DNA from: Verrucomicrobiota bacterium | GTDB lineage: Bacteria > Verrucomicrobiota > Verrucomicrobiia > Opitutales > Opitutaceae | DNA: 56,865 nucleotides | Reading direction: 5' to 3' | Assembly (NCBI GenBank): GCA_023433275.1 | Contig: JAEZDN010000069.1 | Coordinates: 1-56,865, forward strand | Part shown: positions 43,136-52,039 of the stretch, piece after piece | Layout: each line of letters starts with the position of its first letter | Position numbering within the stretch: the stretch's first letter is position 1 | Position numbers and translations under genes: made by a program | The notes under the pieces: model-generated | What the model was told of the DNA's origin: nothing | The model's input: only the letters and a program-made list of their open reading frames with translations | Databases searched by the model: none

Positions 43136-44086
43136 ATGATCGTCACGACCGCCCAACTCTTCAAACACGCCTACGGCAAGTACGCCGTCGGTGCGTACAA
43201 TATCAACAACGCCGAGCAGGCCATGGGCCTGTTCCGCGGCGCCATCGAGTCCCAGGCGCCGTTCATCATCCAGATTTCGAAGGGGGCGCGCGCCTACACC
43301 GACAAGCGCATGCTCGAGGCCAGCATCCGCGCCGCCGGCGACATCTTCCCCGAGGCCATCTTCGCGGTCCACCTCGACCACGGCGACGAGCAGACCTGTT
43401 ACGATTGCATCGATTCCGGCTTCTTCAGCTCCGTGATGATCGACGCCTCCCACGACCCGTTCGACAAGAACGTCGAGATCTCCAAGCGCGTCGTCGACCG
43501 CGCCCACGCCAAGGGCATCTCCGTCGAGGCCGAGCTCGGCATGCTCGGCGGCGTCGAGGAGGATATCAAGGTCGAGGACGGCCACGCCACCCTCACCAAC
43601 CCGGCCGAGGCCGAGGAATTCGTCAAGCGCACCGGCTGCGACTCCCTCGCCTGCGCCATCGGCACCAGCCACGGCGCCTTCAAGTTCAAGGGCAAGCAAT
43701 CCCTCCACTTCGACGTGCTCGAGAAGATCAAGGCCCGCATGCCCGGCTTCCCGCTCGTCATGCACGGCTCCTCCTCCGTGCCGAAGGACGAGGTCGACCG
43801 CATCAACGCCGCCGGCGGCACCATCAAGGACTCGATGGGCGTCGACGTGAACGAGTATCTCCCCGCCGCCAAGCTCGGCGTCACCAAGATCAACATCGAC
43901 ACCGACGGCCGCCTCGTCTGGACCCGCGTGCACCGCGAGTTCTTCCGCGACAAGCCCTCCGAGTTCGATTTCCGCCCGCCGGGCAAGATCTTCATCGCCG
44001 AGTACGCGAAGTTCATCGCCAGCCGCAACAAGCTGCTCGGCAGCGCCGGCCAGCTCGAGGATCTCCGCAAGAGCCTCGGCAAGTAA
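43136..44086 (+). CDS. fba: class II fructose-bisphosphate aldolase
   Basis: A 316-residue zinc aldolase of glycolysis and gluconeogenesis that interconverts fructose-1,6-bisphosphate with two triose phosphates. It has GAYNINNAEQ, VHLDHGDEQTCYDCID with the metal-binding His and catalytic Asp, GISVEAELGMLGG, AIGTSHGAFKFKG, and LVMHGSSSVP with NINTD-like KINIDTDGRL. The length and order of motifs are standard. Codon bias is strong, suggesting high expression. It is followed by an intrinsic terminator. Confidence 0.95.
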   Translation: MIVTTAQLFKHAYGKYAVGAYNINNAEQAMGLFRGAIESQAPFIIQISKGARAYTDKRMLEASIRAAGDIFPEAIFAVHLDHGDEQTCYDCIDSGFFSSVMIDASHDPFDKNVEISKRVVDRAHAKGISVEAELGMLGGVEEDIKVEDGHATLTNPAEAEEFVKRTGCDSLACAIGTSHGAFKFKGKQSLHFDVLEKIKARMPGFPLVMHGSSSVPKDEVDRINAAGGTIKDSMGVDVNEYLPAAKLGVTKINIDTDGRLVWTRVHREFFRDKPSEFDFRPPGKIFIAEYAKFIASRNKLLGSAGQLEDLRKSLGK

Positions 44087-44105
44087 CGAACACCCGTTCC
44101 CTTTC

Positions 44106-44136
44106 ATGCGGCCCCACGCGGGCCGCATTTTTTTTG
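44106..44136 (+). terminator. intrinsic terminator after fba
   Basis: ATGCGGCCC and GGGCCGCAT form a nine-pair stem with loop CACGC, followed by seven further T residues. It is 20 bases past the fba stop. Confidence 0.95.
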
Positions 44137-44183
44137 GCCGGTTGCCTTCACCGCCGATTCCCTCATCGTGCCTGGGCTCCGCC

Positions 44184-45296
44184 ATGAAACGCCTCCCCGC
44201 CCTCGCCCTCGCCTGCGTTCTGCTCGCGGCGGCGCCCGCAGGGGAGATCATCCCCGGCACGAAGATCGACGCGCTGCCGGTCGGCTCCACCACCTACCAA
44301 CAGGTCGAGGTGCGCTCCATCAATGCCCGTACCGCCGTCATCATCCACCGTGGCGGCATGAGTTCCATTCGCCTCCGCGATCTCCCGCCGGAGTGGCGCG
44401 AACGCTTCGGCTACGATCCTGCCGCCGAGGCCGCCGCCGAAGCCCGCGCGCTGCCCGCGCCCGCCCCGAAGCCGCCCCGTGCCAGCGCTCGCCCCAGCGC
44501 CCCCGCCGGACCCTCGAAATGGGATGCCCTTCTCCTGTCCTTCGGCCAACCCGCGAAGTTGCAGTCCGGGGTAGATCTGCGGCCGAAATTCTTCGAGCTC
44601 GAACTCGGCGTCAAAAACCAGGGTTCACGCCCGAGCTGCGCCGTGTTTGCCGTCGTCAGCGCGCTCGAATTCCAAAACGCCGAACTCGCCGGCAAGGTCG
44701 AAAAGTTTTCCGAGGAGTACCTGCTGTGGGCCGTGCGCAAGACCGTGCGCCGCCTGCCCGCCACCAACGGTCCGCACGCCAACGCGGTGATCGCCGAGGA
44801 CGCTTACTGGGACGCGGGTTTCTCCCTCGGCGAGGTCGTCGCGGCGCTGCGGGCGTACGGAATACCGCTTCAAGCCAGCATGCCCAACACCTACGAGGGC
44901 AAGGCCACCGCCGATCCCACGCCCGCCATCGTGCAGGAGGCCCGCAATCGCCAGCGCGTCTTCGTCCAGCAACTCCCCGGTCGCGACCGGCCCACCGTCA
45001 TCAACAACGTCGTCCAGGCCCTCAACGCCGGCATCCCCGTTCCCGTGGGCATGAACTGGCCCGCCACCCGGGTCGTCAACGGCTACATCAGCACGCACCA
45101 GGGCGCCCCGGATCGCGGGCACGCCGTCACCCTCGTCGGCTACAAATGCCCCTCCGGCCGCATCGAGGACGCGTACTTCATTTTCAAGAATTCCTGGGGT
45201 CCGCGTTGGGGTCAGGGCGGCTACGGCACCGTGACGTACAACTACCTGCGCGACTATCTCAACGACGCCATCCTGCTGGAAGTGCAGTCCGGTTGA
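44184..45296 (+). CDS. secreted papain-like (C1A) cysteine protease with an N-terminal RFGYDP module
   Basis: A 370-residue exported protein. The signal peptide MKRLPALALACVLLAAAPAG is followed by a short beta module (YQQVEVRSINARTAVIIHRG, ending LPPEWRERFGYDP), a pattern common in Verrucomicrobia and Planctomycetes, then an Ala/Pro linker (about 105-135) and a papain-fold domain. Catalytic residues are in NQGSRPSCAVFAV (Gln, Cys), RGHAVTLVGY (His) and FKNSWGPRWGQGGYG (Asn). No long inhibitory propeptide is evident. Its start at 44184 is set by the signal peptide. It is convergent with the GH106 gene. Confidence 0.88.
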   Translation: MKRLPALALACVLLAAAPAGEIIPGTKIDALPVGSTTYQQVEVRSINARTAVIIHRGGMSSIRLRDLPPEWRERFGYDPAAEAAAEARALPAPAPKPPRASARPSAPAGPSKWDALLLSFGQPAKLQSGVDLRPKFFELELGVKNQGSRPSCAVFAVVSALEFQNAELAGKVEKFSEEYLLWAVRKTVRRLPATNGPHANAVIAEDAYWDAGFSLGEVVAALRAYGIPLQASMPNTYEGKATADPTPAIVQEARNRQRVFVQQLPGRDRPTVINNVVQALNAGIPVPVGMNWPATRVVNGYISTHQGAPDRGHAVTLVGYKCPSGRIEDAYFIFKNSWGPRWGQGGYGTVTYNYLRDYLNDAILLEVQSG

Positions 45297-45350
45297 GCCC
45301 GCCCGGGCGTCGTCGTACCCAGTGAGGAACACTCGCGCCGCGCAATTCGC

Positions 45351-48300
45351 TCACTCGCCTGTCCCCGCCTGATCGACGCGGAATACGCGCACCGGTCCCA
45401 ATAACCCTGACTCCGGCAAGGGCGGCTCCGGACGCCGTCCGGCACCAAACGCCGGGCCCGGATCACCCAGAATCTTCTGCCCCTCCGGCAATTCACGATC
45501 CCCGGCCAGCCGGTTTGTCCATTGATTCACCACCTTGATCTCCAGCAGGTTCTCCCCCGGCCGCAATGCGCCGCTCACGTCGACCCGCCAGGGCGCCTTC
45601 CAAAGTGTCCCAAGGAATCTTCCGTTGATCGAAACGTCCGCCACATCGCCCACCCGGCCGAGATCCAGATAGACGCTGCCTTCTGCCGCCAACCACTCGG
45701 GCGGCACCGTCACGCTTTTCGCATACACGGCTTCGCCCGAAAAATACCGCACGCCGGCCTCGGCATGCGCCGTCCAAGATCCGAGATCGGTCACGGTTAT
45801 CGCGGCTGGCGCCCCAAGGTTTTCCTGAAAACGCACGTCCCACGGTCCCTTCACCTCTGCCAGCATCGTCTCCCTCACGCGCGGCGTCGAAACCACCGGC
45901 GCGCCGGGCTGCCCGCGAAACACCACGAACACCGCCTGACGCTCGGCCAATCGCAAGGACACCACGGTTCTCTCGCCATCCGCACGCCCGTGCGCTCGCT
46001 CGATCGTTCCGGTATCGGGATGCCACAATTCCACGCCCCGGCCGCTCACGCGAAAGCGCGCTTCGAATTCCCGCGGCTGGTCGCTCGAGTTGACCACATA
46101 ATAAATATCCGCGTCCGTCGTGCGCCGATGGAGCCATGCGACCTCCGCGTCCAAGCCCCTCGCATACTCGAAATCCTTCGCCACGCTGATCGCCGCCAGC
46201 GTTTCCGCCAGCGGCCAACCCCAGAACACGCGGCCCTTGCCCACGTGACGTATCGTGCGGCTCACGCCATCGAGGTCGCCCCACAATTCCGCCGCCAGCG
46301 CCCGCACTTCCTCGTCCGCCTGCGGATACCCGGCCAGACTCGGCGAGCGCATCGGCCGCCGTCCCGTGATCGTCGCGCCGCCCCGGACCAGATCACGCAA
46401 TTTCCGCAACAGCTCCGGGCGCATCCGATCCGTCTCCGCCAGGACCAACAAACGATAACTCATCCCATCCGGCAGCACCAACCGCCCGTCTTTCGCCACC
46501 GACATCCGGTTCAACAGCACGTCAGCATTGATGAAATCATAGTCATGCCCGTCCGGCGGCGTTGGCTGCGTGCCCGCACCCCAGATCGGCGGCGTCGAAG
46601 GAGCGCCTTCATTCAGCAAATAGGCCACATCCGCCACAAACAGACCCTGCTGGAGCAGATGACTGCTGCGCGCGAAATAGGTCATCAACGGCTCCGCGCG
46701 CTCGGCCCACGTGATGTTCCGATTCAGATGCGTGCCCACCATTGTGTTGCCCGGTTTCGAATCCAGCGGCTGGTGCGCCGAAGTGTGAAACACGAGCCGG
46801 TTGATGCCCTGCGCCAGCCAGTAGTCCGCGACCTTCTTCAACGTGTAGGGCGATTCGTAACCGCCACCCGTGAACGCCTCCGCCCCGACCAGCGGCTTCC
46901 CATACACGTGCGCCGCCGACGCTGCGCCACGCACATCCTGGAAATACATCAATCGCGGGTGCAAATCGCGCACCCAGAATTCGCCCATCGGAATCTCCAC
47001 CTTGCTCTTGTTGAGCAACGTGTCCTCCGGCATCTCGAGCGACACCCCCGCCGCCTCGGCGTAAATGCCAATGCCGTCGGCCCGCAGCTTTTCCGCCATC
47101 GTGCCGTAGTGCGCGTCCGCCCACAGGTCCGCCAGTGTCCGGCGAAAATCCCACAAAAACCGATCGCTCAATTCCGCGCTCTCGACGACGCGCCCCGTCA
47201 ATACCGGCAACCACGGCGTCGGGTCGTAGCCGCGCCGCCGCCTGAATTCCGCCGCCATCTCGTCCGTCCAGTTGTTCGTGCCCGCCTCCCAACTGTCCAT
47301 CATGACATACCGGAGGCTCTTTCCGTAGAGTGGGCCGAGTGCCTGCTTCAGCGGATCGAAATAGCCATGGTAATACGCCTCCATGTGCGCGCGGCTCAGC
47401 TTGTCCGCCTCGAAACCCGAACCCGCCGGTGTCGCCGGACGATTTTTCGCGCCCGTCAGCGAATAGCCCAAACGCACCACCGTCCACTCCCCCGGCGGGA
47501 CGTCCCACTCGAGCGTTCCATCCGGCGCCATTCTGGCCGTGAGATCGACGACCTCCTTCGCCGCCACTGCCTCCGTCGCCGGGGTCGCGGGCGTCGGCAC
47601 CGACTCATACTCGAACAGAAAGCTGAATCCCGCCTTTTCCTCCCACCGATGCACGCGCGCGCCGCCGTGCAGCACCGCCTCACTCAACACATACTGCGTG
47701 GCCGGCTGCGCCGGTGCCTGGCTCATCGTGGCCGCCGGCCCCAGCGGCGCACCGGTCAACTCGATGCGATAATACCGCGCCGTCACCGGTGGAAACGAAA
47801 ATGTCCGCACCATCCCCTGCCGGTACAGCTGCGTCCCCGGCAACGTGACCAGCGTGCGAAACTCCTCCCCGTCGTCGCTGGCCAGCACCCGCCCGACCGG
47901 GATGCCGTTGGCGCTGCCTCCCTTGCCCCCGAGCGTGATCGCCCGCGCGGTGAACGGCGCGCCATAATCATACTGCACCCACGCCACCCCGCCCTCCTTT
48001 GGCGCCGGCACTGCCAGCAGCGTGTTCAACTCGTCGTCGAGCAACGCCGTCCCATCAATCGGCCCCTCGTGCGTCGTCACGACCGGCGTCCTCCCCGGCG
48101 CCGCCTCCGCCGCCGGCAATCGATAAGCCACGACCGCGCTGTCCGCATAATACGGTGCATCCGTCGAGTCGCTCGCGTAGTAACTCGCACCCGTGTTCCG
48201 GATCTGGCCGATATTCGACGGCGGCGCCGCCAATTTTCCCGAAAACCTTCCCGGTCCCCTCACTGCCGTCTCACCCCAGACCAGTTTCTTCATGGCCTGC

Positions 48301-48692
48301 TCGGGCTTCACCCACGGCCCGCCGGTTTCGCTCCAGCCGGGCGAGCTGAAGATCGACATTTCCAATCCCAGCCGGTCCGCCTCGCTCGCGGCATGACGCA
48401 CAGCCTCGAACCACTCCGGCGTGCCGAACGGTGTTTTCGGTTCCACCGTCTGTCCGCGCCCGAAATTCACATCGGCCAGCATGAATCCACCGATCCCCAC
48501 GCGCTTCATCCACTCGAGATCCTTCGTGATGCCGTCCTTCCTCACGTTGCTCATCGTCCAGTGCCACCACGTCCGCGGCTTGGCCGCGTCCGGCGGATTC
48601 CTGAATCCGTCCTCCAGTGCGTCGGTCGCACGGGAAACCAGCACAAGACACGAAAGCAACAAGGCGAGACCCGGACGGAACGATCGATTCAT
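45351..48692 (-). CDS. exported glycoside hydrolase, GH106-like alpha-L-rhamnosidase
   Basis: A 1113-residue secreted enzyme. The signal peptide (about 1-24) is followed by FRNPPDAAKPRTWWHWTMSN and MKRVGIGGFMLADVNFG, SSPGWSETGGPWVKPEQAMK, typical of GH106 and its relatives, which release L-rhamnose from plant pectin and glycosides. Inserted beta-domains of the discoidin kind lie around residues 200-330, and the C-terminus has a carbohydrate-binding jelly roll (VYLDLGRVGDVADVSINGRF). The ATG at 48692 is set by the signal peptide. No polysaccharide-utilisation partner is adjacent, so its regulation is unknown. Confidence 0.82.
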   Translation of the reverse strand: MNRSFRPGLALLLSCLVLVSRATDALEDGFRNPPDAAKPRTWWHWTMSNVRKDGITKDLEWMKRVGIGGFMLADVNFGRGQTVEPKTPFGTPEWFEAVRHAASEADRLGLEMSIFSSPGWSETGGPWVKPEQAMKKLVWGETAVRGPGRFSGKLAAPPSNIGQIRNTGASYYASDSTDAPYYADSAVVAYRLPAAEAAPGRTPVVTTHEGPIDGTALLDDELNTLLAVPAPKEGGVAWVQYDYGAPFTARAITLGGKGGSANGIPVGRVLASDDGEEFRTLVTLPGTQLYRQGMVRTFSFPPVTARYYRIELTGAPLGPAATMSQAPAQPATQYVLSEAVLHGGARVHRWEEKAGFSFLFEYESVPTPATPATEAVAAKEVVDLTARMAPDGTLEWDVPPGEWTVVRLGYSLTGAKNRPATPAGSGFEADKLSRAHMEAYYHGYFDPLKQALGPLYGKSLRYVMMDSWEAGTNNWTDEMAAEFRRRRGYDPTPWLPVLTGRVVESAELSDRFLWDFRRTLADLWADAHYGTMAEKLRADGIGIYAEAAGVSLEMPEDTLLNKSKVEIPMGEFWVRDLHPRLMYFQDVRGAASAAHVYGKPLVGAEAFTGGGYESPYTLKKVADYWLAQGINRLVFHTSAHQPLDSKPGNTMVGTHLNRNITWAERAEPLMTYFARSSHLLQQGLFVADVAYLLNEGAPSTPPIWGAGTQPTPPDGHDYDFINADVLLNRMSVAKDGRLVLPDGMSYRLLVLAETDRMRPELLRKLRDLVRGGATITGRRPMRSPSLAGYPQADEEVRALAAELWGDLDGVSRTIRHVGKGRVFWGWPLAETLAAISVAKDFEYARGLDAEVAWLHRRTTDADIYYVVNSSDQPREFEARFRVSGRGVELWHPDTGTIERAHGRADGERTVVSLRLAERQAVFVVFRGQPGAPVVSTPRVRETMLAEVKGPWDVRFQENLGAPAAITVTDLGSWTAHAEAGVRYFSGEAVYAKSVTVPPEWLAAEGSVYLDLGRVGDVADVSINGRFLGTLWKAPWRVDVSGALRPGENLLEIKVVNQWTNRLAGDRELPEGQKILGDPGPAFGAGRRPEPPLPESGLLGPVRVFRVDQAGTGE

Positions 48693-48929
48693 GGGTGGGG
48701 TAAGTAAGCGCAACCTTGCCGCAAACACTCCCAAGGCAAGCCCCACCCATGCTGACGGTCCGGCGCCGCTCCGTCGGGCGGGATCGCTGAATCCCGCCTC
48801 CAACCGCGGCGCAATTCCGCTTCCCCGGGAAATGGCGCAACCTCCCTTGATACGACGAACCGTCCGACGAGTCGCGCCACAACCATTTTTCTTTTGAGGC
48901 ACCGCCCGCTCCGTGCTGCATTCCCCTCA

Positions 48930-50120
48930 ATGCCCGCTGACGTCGCCTCCCGCCTGCCAGCCATGGCCGAAGTCATCCTGCGCGTCGGCCTGAACCTTCA
49001 CCCGGGCCAGCCGCTGCTCGTCACGGATCCTTACGACCTCCAAGGCGCCCATCCCGAAACGGCCTCACTTGTCGAAGCCGTCCACACGGCGGTCGCCGCG
49101 CTGGAGCCGGGGCGCCCCCGCCCCGGTCTCGAGTTCATCCCCGCCAACCCGAGCCACCTCCGCGCCCTCGTCGAATCCGACGATCTTCCCCGTTACGAAA
49201 CACTCGTCGCCACGCACGCGCGCCGACTGCAACGCCACCTGGCCCAAGGCGGAGCGTTTCTCTTCCTCACCGGCACTGTTCCCCAGCTCCTGTCCGGCCT
49301 GCCCGCGGATCGATTGCAACGCTTCGACACCGTCAAATGGCGCCACCTCGGCCCCCTGATCCAGCGGCTCACCCGCGGCGCCACCCAATGGACTCTCGCG
49401 CCCGCGCCCACCTCCGATTGGGCCACTGCCGCAGGCGTAAGCGTTGCCGCACTTTGGGAAACCACGTTTGCCGCCCTGCGGATTGGGGCATCGCCGACCC
49501 ACGACAACCTTCCGTCGCATGCAGTCACGTCATGGCGCGCCCATCTGGCCTCGCTCGCCCGCCACCGCGATTCCCTCAACGCCGCGCGCCACCGCCGCAT
49601 GCGCTACCGCGGCCCCGATACCGATCTCACCCTCGCGCTGCCGCGCTTCCACACCTGGTGCACCGCGCAGCTCACGACGAAGGCCGGCGTGTCATTTGTC
49701 GCCAACCTGCCCACGGAGGAAATTTTCACCGCCCCGCACCGTCATTCCGCCCAGGGCACTCTTCGTGTTGCCCGCCCGGTGGCCCACGCGGGCGCCGTGA
49801 TCGAAGATATCCGACTCGAATTTCGCCATGGACGCGTCGTCCACGCCCGCGCCCGCTCCGGCGAGACGCTCCTCCACCAACTCCTCGCCACCGACCCCGG
49901 CGCCTCGCGCCTCGGCGAGGTAGCCCTCGTGCCCGGTAACGATCTTCTGCCTTGGGCGTCTCAATCCCATCATCACACTCTCCTCGACGAAAACGCCGCG
50001 CCCCACGTCGCGCTCGGAGAATCCTACCGGTTCTGCTCCCGCGCCTGGCTCCCCCTCGTTCTCAACCGCAGCCAGCTCCACCTCGACCTCCCCCTTGAAG
50101 CCAAGATCGAACTGGCTTAA
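48930..50120 (+). CDS. second, diverged M29 family aminopeptidase
   Basis: A 396-residue protein whose C-terminal half retains M29 metal-ligand motifs: FVANLPTEEIFTAPHRHSAQ, GEVALVP, LLDENAAPHVALGESYRF and LHLDLPLEAKIEL. The N-terminal half is less like the family. Residues near 56-68 (AALEPGRPRPGLE) are encoded by a 31-nt palindromic repeat identical to 23681-23711, an in-frame insertion in the N-terminal domain that might affect folding. The ATG at 48930 (MPADVASRL) is preferred to 48894. It is divergent from the GH106 gene. Confidence 0.82.
   Translation: MPADVASRLPAMAEVILRVGLNLHPGQPLLVTDPYDLQGAHPETASLVEAVHTAVAALEPGRPRPGLEFIPANPSHLRALVESDDLPRYETLVATHARRLQRHLAQGGAFLFLTGTVPQLLSGLPADRLQRFDTVKWRHLGPLIQRLTRGATQWTLAPAPTSDWATAAGVSVAALWETTFAALRIGASPTHDNLPSHAVTSWRAHLASLARHRDSLNAARHRRMRYRGPDTDLTLALPRFHTWCTAQLTTKAGVSFVANLPTEEIFTAPHRHSAQGTLRVARPVAHAGAVIEDIRLEFRHGRVVHARARSGETLLHQLLATDPGASRLGEVALVPGNDLLPWASQSHHHTLLDENAAPHVALGESYRFCSRAWLPLVLNRSQLHLDLPLEAKIELA
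49097..49127 (+). repeat. 31-nt palindromic repeat, family c, inside a CDS
   Basis: Identical over 31 bases to 23681-23711, with the hairpin CCGGGGCG-CCCC-CGCCCCGG. It is translated as part of the aminopeptidase without a frame break. Confidence 0.9.
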
Positions 50121-50186
50121 CCACAAAAGACGCAAAATGAGGCCCAGTTTCTTTGTTTGGTTTTGTGCCTTCAGCGCCTTTTGTGG
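50121..50186. repeat. inverted repeat with CCACAAAAG/CTTTTGTGG ends
   Basis: CCACAAAAG (50121-50129) and CTTTTGTGG (50178-50186) bound a 66-base element containing GACGCAAAA and TTGTGCCTTCAGCGCC phrases. It begins directly after the aminopeptidase stop and precedes the sigma factor gene. Confidence 0.6.
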
Positions 50187-50238
50187 CCAATGATTCGAAT
50201 CCTTTTACCGTCCATCGTGTCCTTCGTCGCAAACCTCC

Positions 50239-50826
50239 GTGCCTGATCCCGCCCCAGACCCCGATCCCGACCTTCTCCGCCGCGCGCAAGCCGGGGACCA
50301 GGCCGCCTTCGGGGTCATCATGCGCACGCACCACGAGCGCACCTTCCGCCTCGCCTACGCCATCGTTCACAACGAGGCCGACGCCCGCGACATCTGCCAG
50401 GAAGTCTGGCTGACGGTCTGGAAACAACTCGCCACCTTCCGCGGCGACGCCCGCTTCACCACCTGGCTCCACCCGATCGTCACGCGCCGCTCCCTCGATC
50501 ACCTGCGCAAGCGCCGCCGCTGGTTCGACCGCTTCCTCCCCTTCGGTCCCGGCGATGAGGACGGCGTGACCACGCCCGAACCCGCGACGGAAAACACCGC
50601 CCGCGACGCCGCGGAAAGCACCGATACCGTCGCGCGCGTCCGTGCCGCCATGGAGGAGCTCCCGCCCAAGCAACGCGCCGTCCTCGCCCTCCGCGAAATG
50701 GAGGGACTGTCCTACGAGGAGATTGCGGCCGCCACCGGCGTTCCCACCGGCACCGTCATGTCCCGGCTCTTTCACGCCCGCAAACTCCTCGCCGCCAAAC
50801 TCGGCAACCATGCCAACCACCCCTAA
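50239..50826 (+). CDS. ECF RNA polymerase sigma factor
   Basis: A 195-residue sigma-70 family protein of the extracytoplasmic-function kind. Region 2 includes AYAIVHNEADARDICQEVWL and FTTWLHPIVTRRSLDHLRKR; region 4 includes LPPKQRAVLALREMEGLSYE and VPTGTVMSRLFHARKLL. The GTG start at 50239 gives a Pro/Asp-rich N-terminus. No anti-sigma gene is next to it; instead a small secreted protein follows on the same strand. It ends in the adjacent HANHP tail. The target genes are unknown. Confidence 0.9.
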   Translation: MPDPAPDPDPDLLRRAQAGDQAAFGVIMRTHHERTFRLAYAIVHNEADARDICQEVWLTVWKQLATFRGDARFTTWLHPIVTRRSLDHLRKRRRWFDRFLPFGPGDEDGVTTPEPATENTARDAAESTDTVARVRAAMEELPPKQRAVLALREMEGLSYEEIAAATGVPTGTVMSRLFHARKLLAAKLGNHANHP

Positions 50827-50961
50827 ACCCGCATGGACCCACACCAGCCAGCTTTCCTGTCGGGCCTGAATTCGTGTCCCTTCGTGTTCATTCGTGGTTT
50901 AATCCTTTCTTCCGTGTCTTCCCTGCATTCCGTGATTAACTCGTCCTCAGGAGTCCTCATC

Positions 50962-51408
50962 ATGAAAATCCTCGCCCGCCTCACTCTCCTCCTTGCCGTT
51001 CTTGGCGGTTTGCTCCTCTCCGCCAGCGGCGCCGAGCGCGCCTCGCTCCAGGGCATCCTGATCACCGCATCCAACGATGCCGGCCAAACCGACCGCCGCC
51101 TCGCCCAGTACGAACCGACCCTTCGCCGCATCCTCCGTTTCGAAAGCTTTCAGTACGTCGGCGCCGGCAACACCAGTCTCGCGATTCCCGCGACGGGCGG
51201 CCTTTCCCTCGGCAACGGGCATGATCTCGAAATCACCACCGAGGGCAGCGACGGCAAGGCCATCCACGTAAAGGTCCGCTGGAACGCGCGCGGCCGCACG
51301 CTGATGAATACCGGCCTGGTCCTTCGCCCCGGAGTCCCCGCCGTCCTGGGCGGCCCCGCCACTGGCCAGAAAGGCGAAGTCTACGCCGTCATCCTGATCG
51401 GAAAATAG
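50962..51408 (+). CDS. small secreted protein of unknown function
   Basis: A 148-residue protein. The signal peptide MKILARLTLLLAVLGGLLLS and SASGAE precede a mature domain with LQGILITASNDAGQTDRRLA, a FESFQYVGAG phrase and GGLSLGNGHDLEI, predicted all-beta. The AGGAG at 50949-50953 supports the ATG at 50962. It follows the ECF sigma gene by 135 bases, a gap that reads as repeat-like intergenic phrase. It may be in the sigma factor's regulon, but that is an inference; I do not recognise the family. Confidence 0.72.
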   Translation: MKILARLTLLLAVLGGLLLSASGAERASLQGILITASNDAGQTDRRLAQYEPTLRRILRFESFQYVGAGNTSLAIPATGGLSLGNGHDLEITTEGSDGKAIHVKVRWNARGRTLMNTGLVLRPGVPAVLGGPATGQKGEVYAVILIGK

Positions 51409-51544
51409 CGTAGTCCGACCGACGGAAGTGCCGCCCCCCCGTTGATGGGTCGGTCAGCACTGCGGCCACACATCCGCCGCCATCGCGACGCATTCTTCAT
51501 CGCGATTTCACGCCGGGTTCATCCGCTCTTCATCGTTTGAGCGC

Positions 51545-51802
51545 ATGCTCCGCGCCATGGCATCTCGCAATTTTGAATCCTCCCGAAGTAGAATTTCCCC
51601 TGCCCGTATCGCGCTGGCCCTGGTCCTCATTGCCCTCGGCCTGGCCTTCGCCGCCGGAGGCTTCTACGTCGGTGAAACCGACGACGCGCCCGGCGCGGCA
51701 CTCCTCGGCCTCCTCCTGATGACCGGACTCATCACCTGCGCCGTCCGCATCCTTCGACGCAAGCCCCGTCCGGACCGCATCAACTCCGAGCAGTCCGATT
51801 GA
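51545..51802 (+). CDS. small two-helix membrane protein
   Basis: An 85-residue protein with two hydrophobic segments (IALALVLIALGLAFAAGGFY and GAALLGLLLMTGLITCAVRI), a short acidic loop and a basic C-terminus. An alternative start is the ATG at 51557. I see no family motif. It may be part of the same envelope-related group as the upstream secreted protein. Codon use is normal. Confidence 0.55.
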   Translation: MLRAMASRNFESSRSRISPARIALALVLIALGLAFAAGGFYVGETDDAPGAALLGLLLMTGLITCAVRILRRKPRPDRINSEQSD

Positions 51803-51954
51803 CCGGTAGTCGCATTGGAAGAGCGCGTAGCCGGGTCGTCCCTTGCGACGATCCTATGCGTGAGGGCGGACCAAGCTCCGACACACCAGCGCGCAGCCAC
51901 AACTTCATTCAAACTGCCCTGCTTGGCGAAGCCTCCCTCCGCCACCGGACCACC

Positions 51955-52034
51955 AATTCCCGCTACCCGCTACTCGCTACTTCCGCCGCCCCCCGCTCTT
52001 AGCCCTTAGCTCCTCGCCCTTGGCCCTTAGCCCG
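51955..52034 (+). repeat. low-complexity phrase repeats in an intergenic stretch
   Basis: Within 51803-52039, which has no gene, CGCTACCCGCTACTCGCTAC and then CTTAGCCCTTAGC phrases recur in quasi-tandem. Comparable phrases (CTAACTCCCAACTTCTAACTC) lie at 29277-29298. Confidence 0.45.
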
Positions 52035-52039
52035 CACGC

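Noticed and set aside
45522..48707. 1061-codon open frame on the plus strand opposite the GH106 gene
   Set aside because: The translation is Arg/His/Pro-rich without domain character, while the minus strand encodes a signal peptide and a recognisable glycoside hydrolase.
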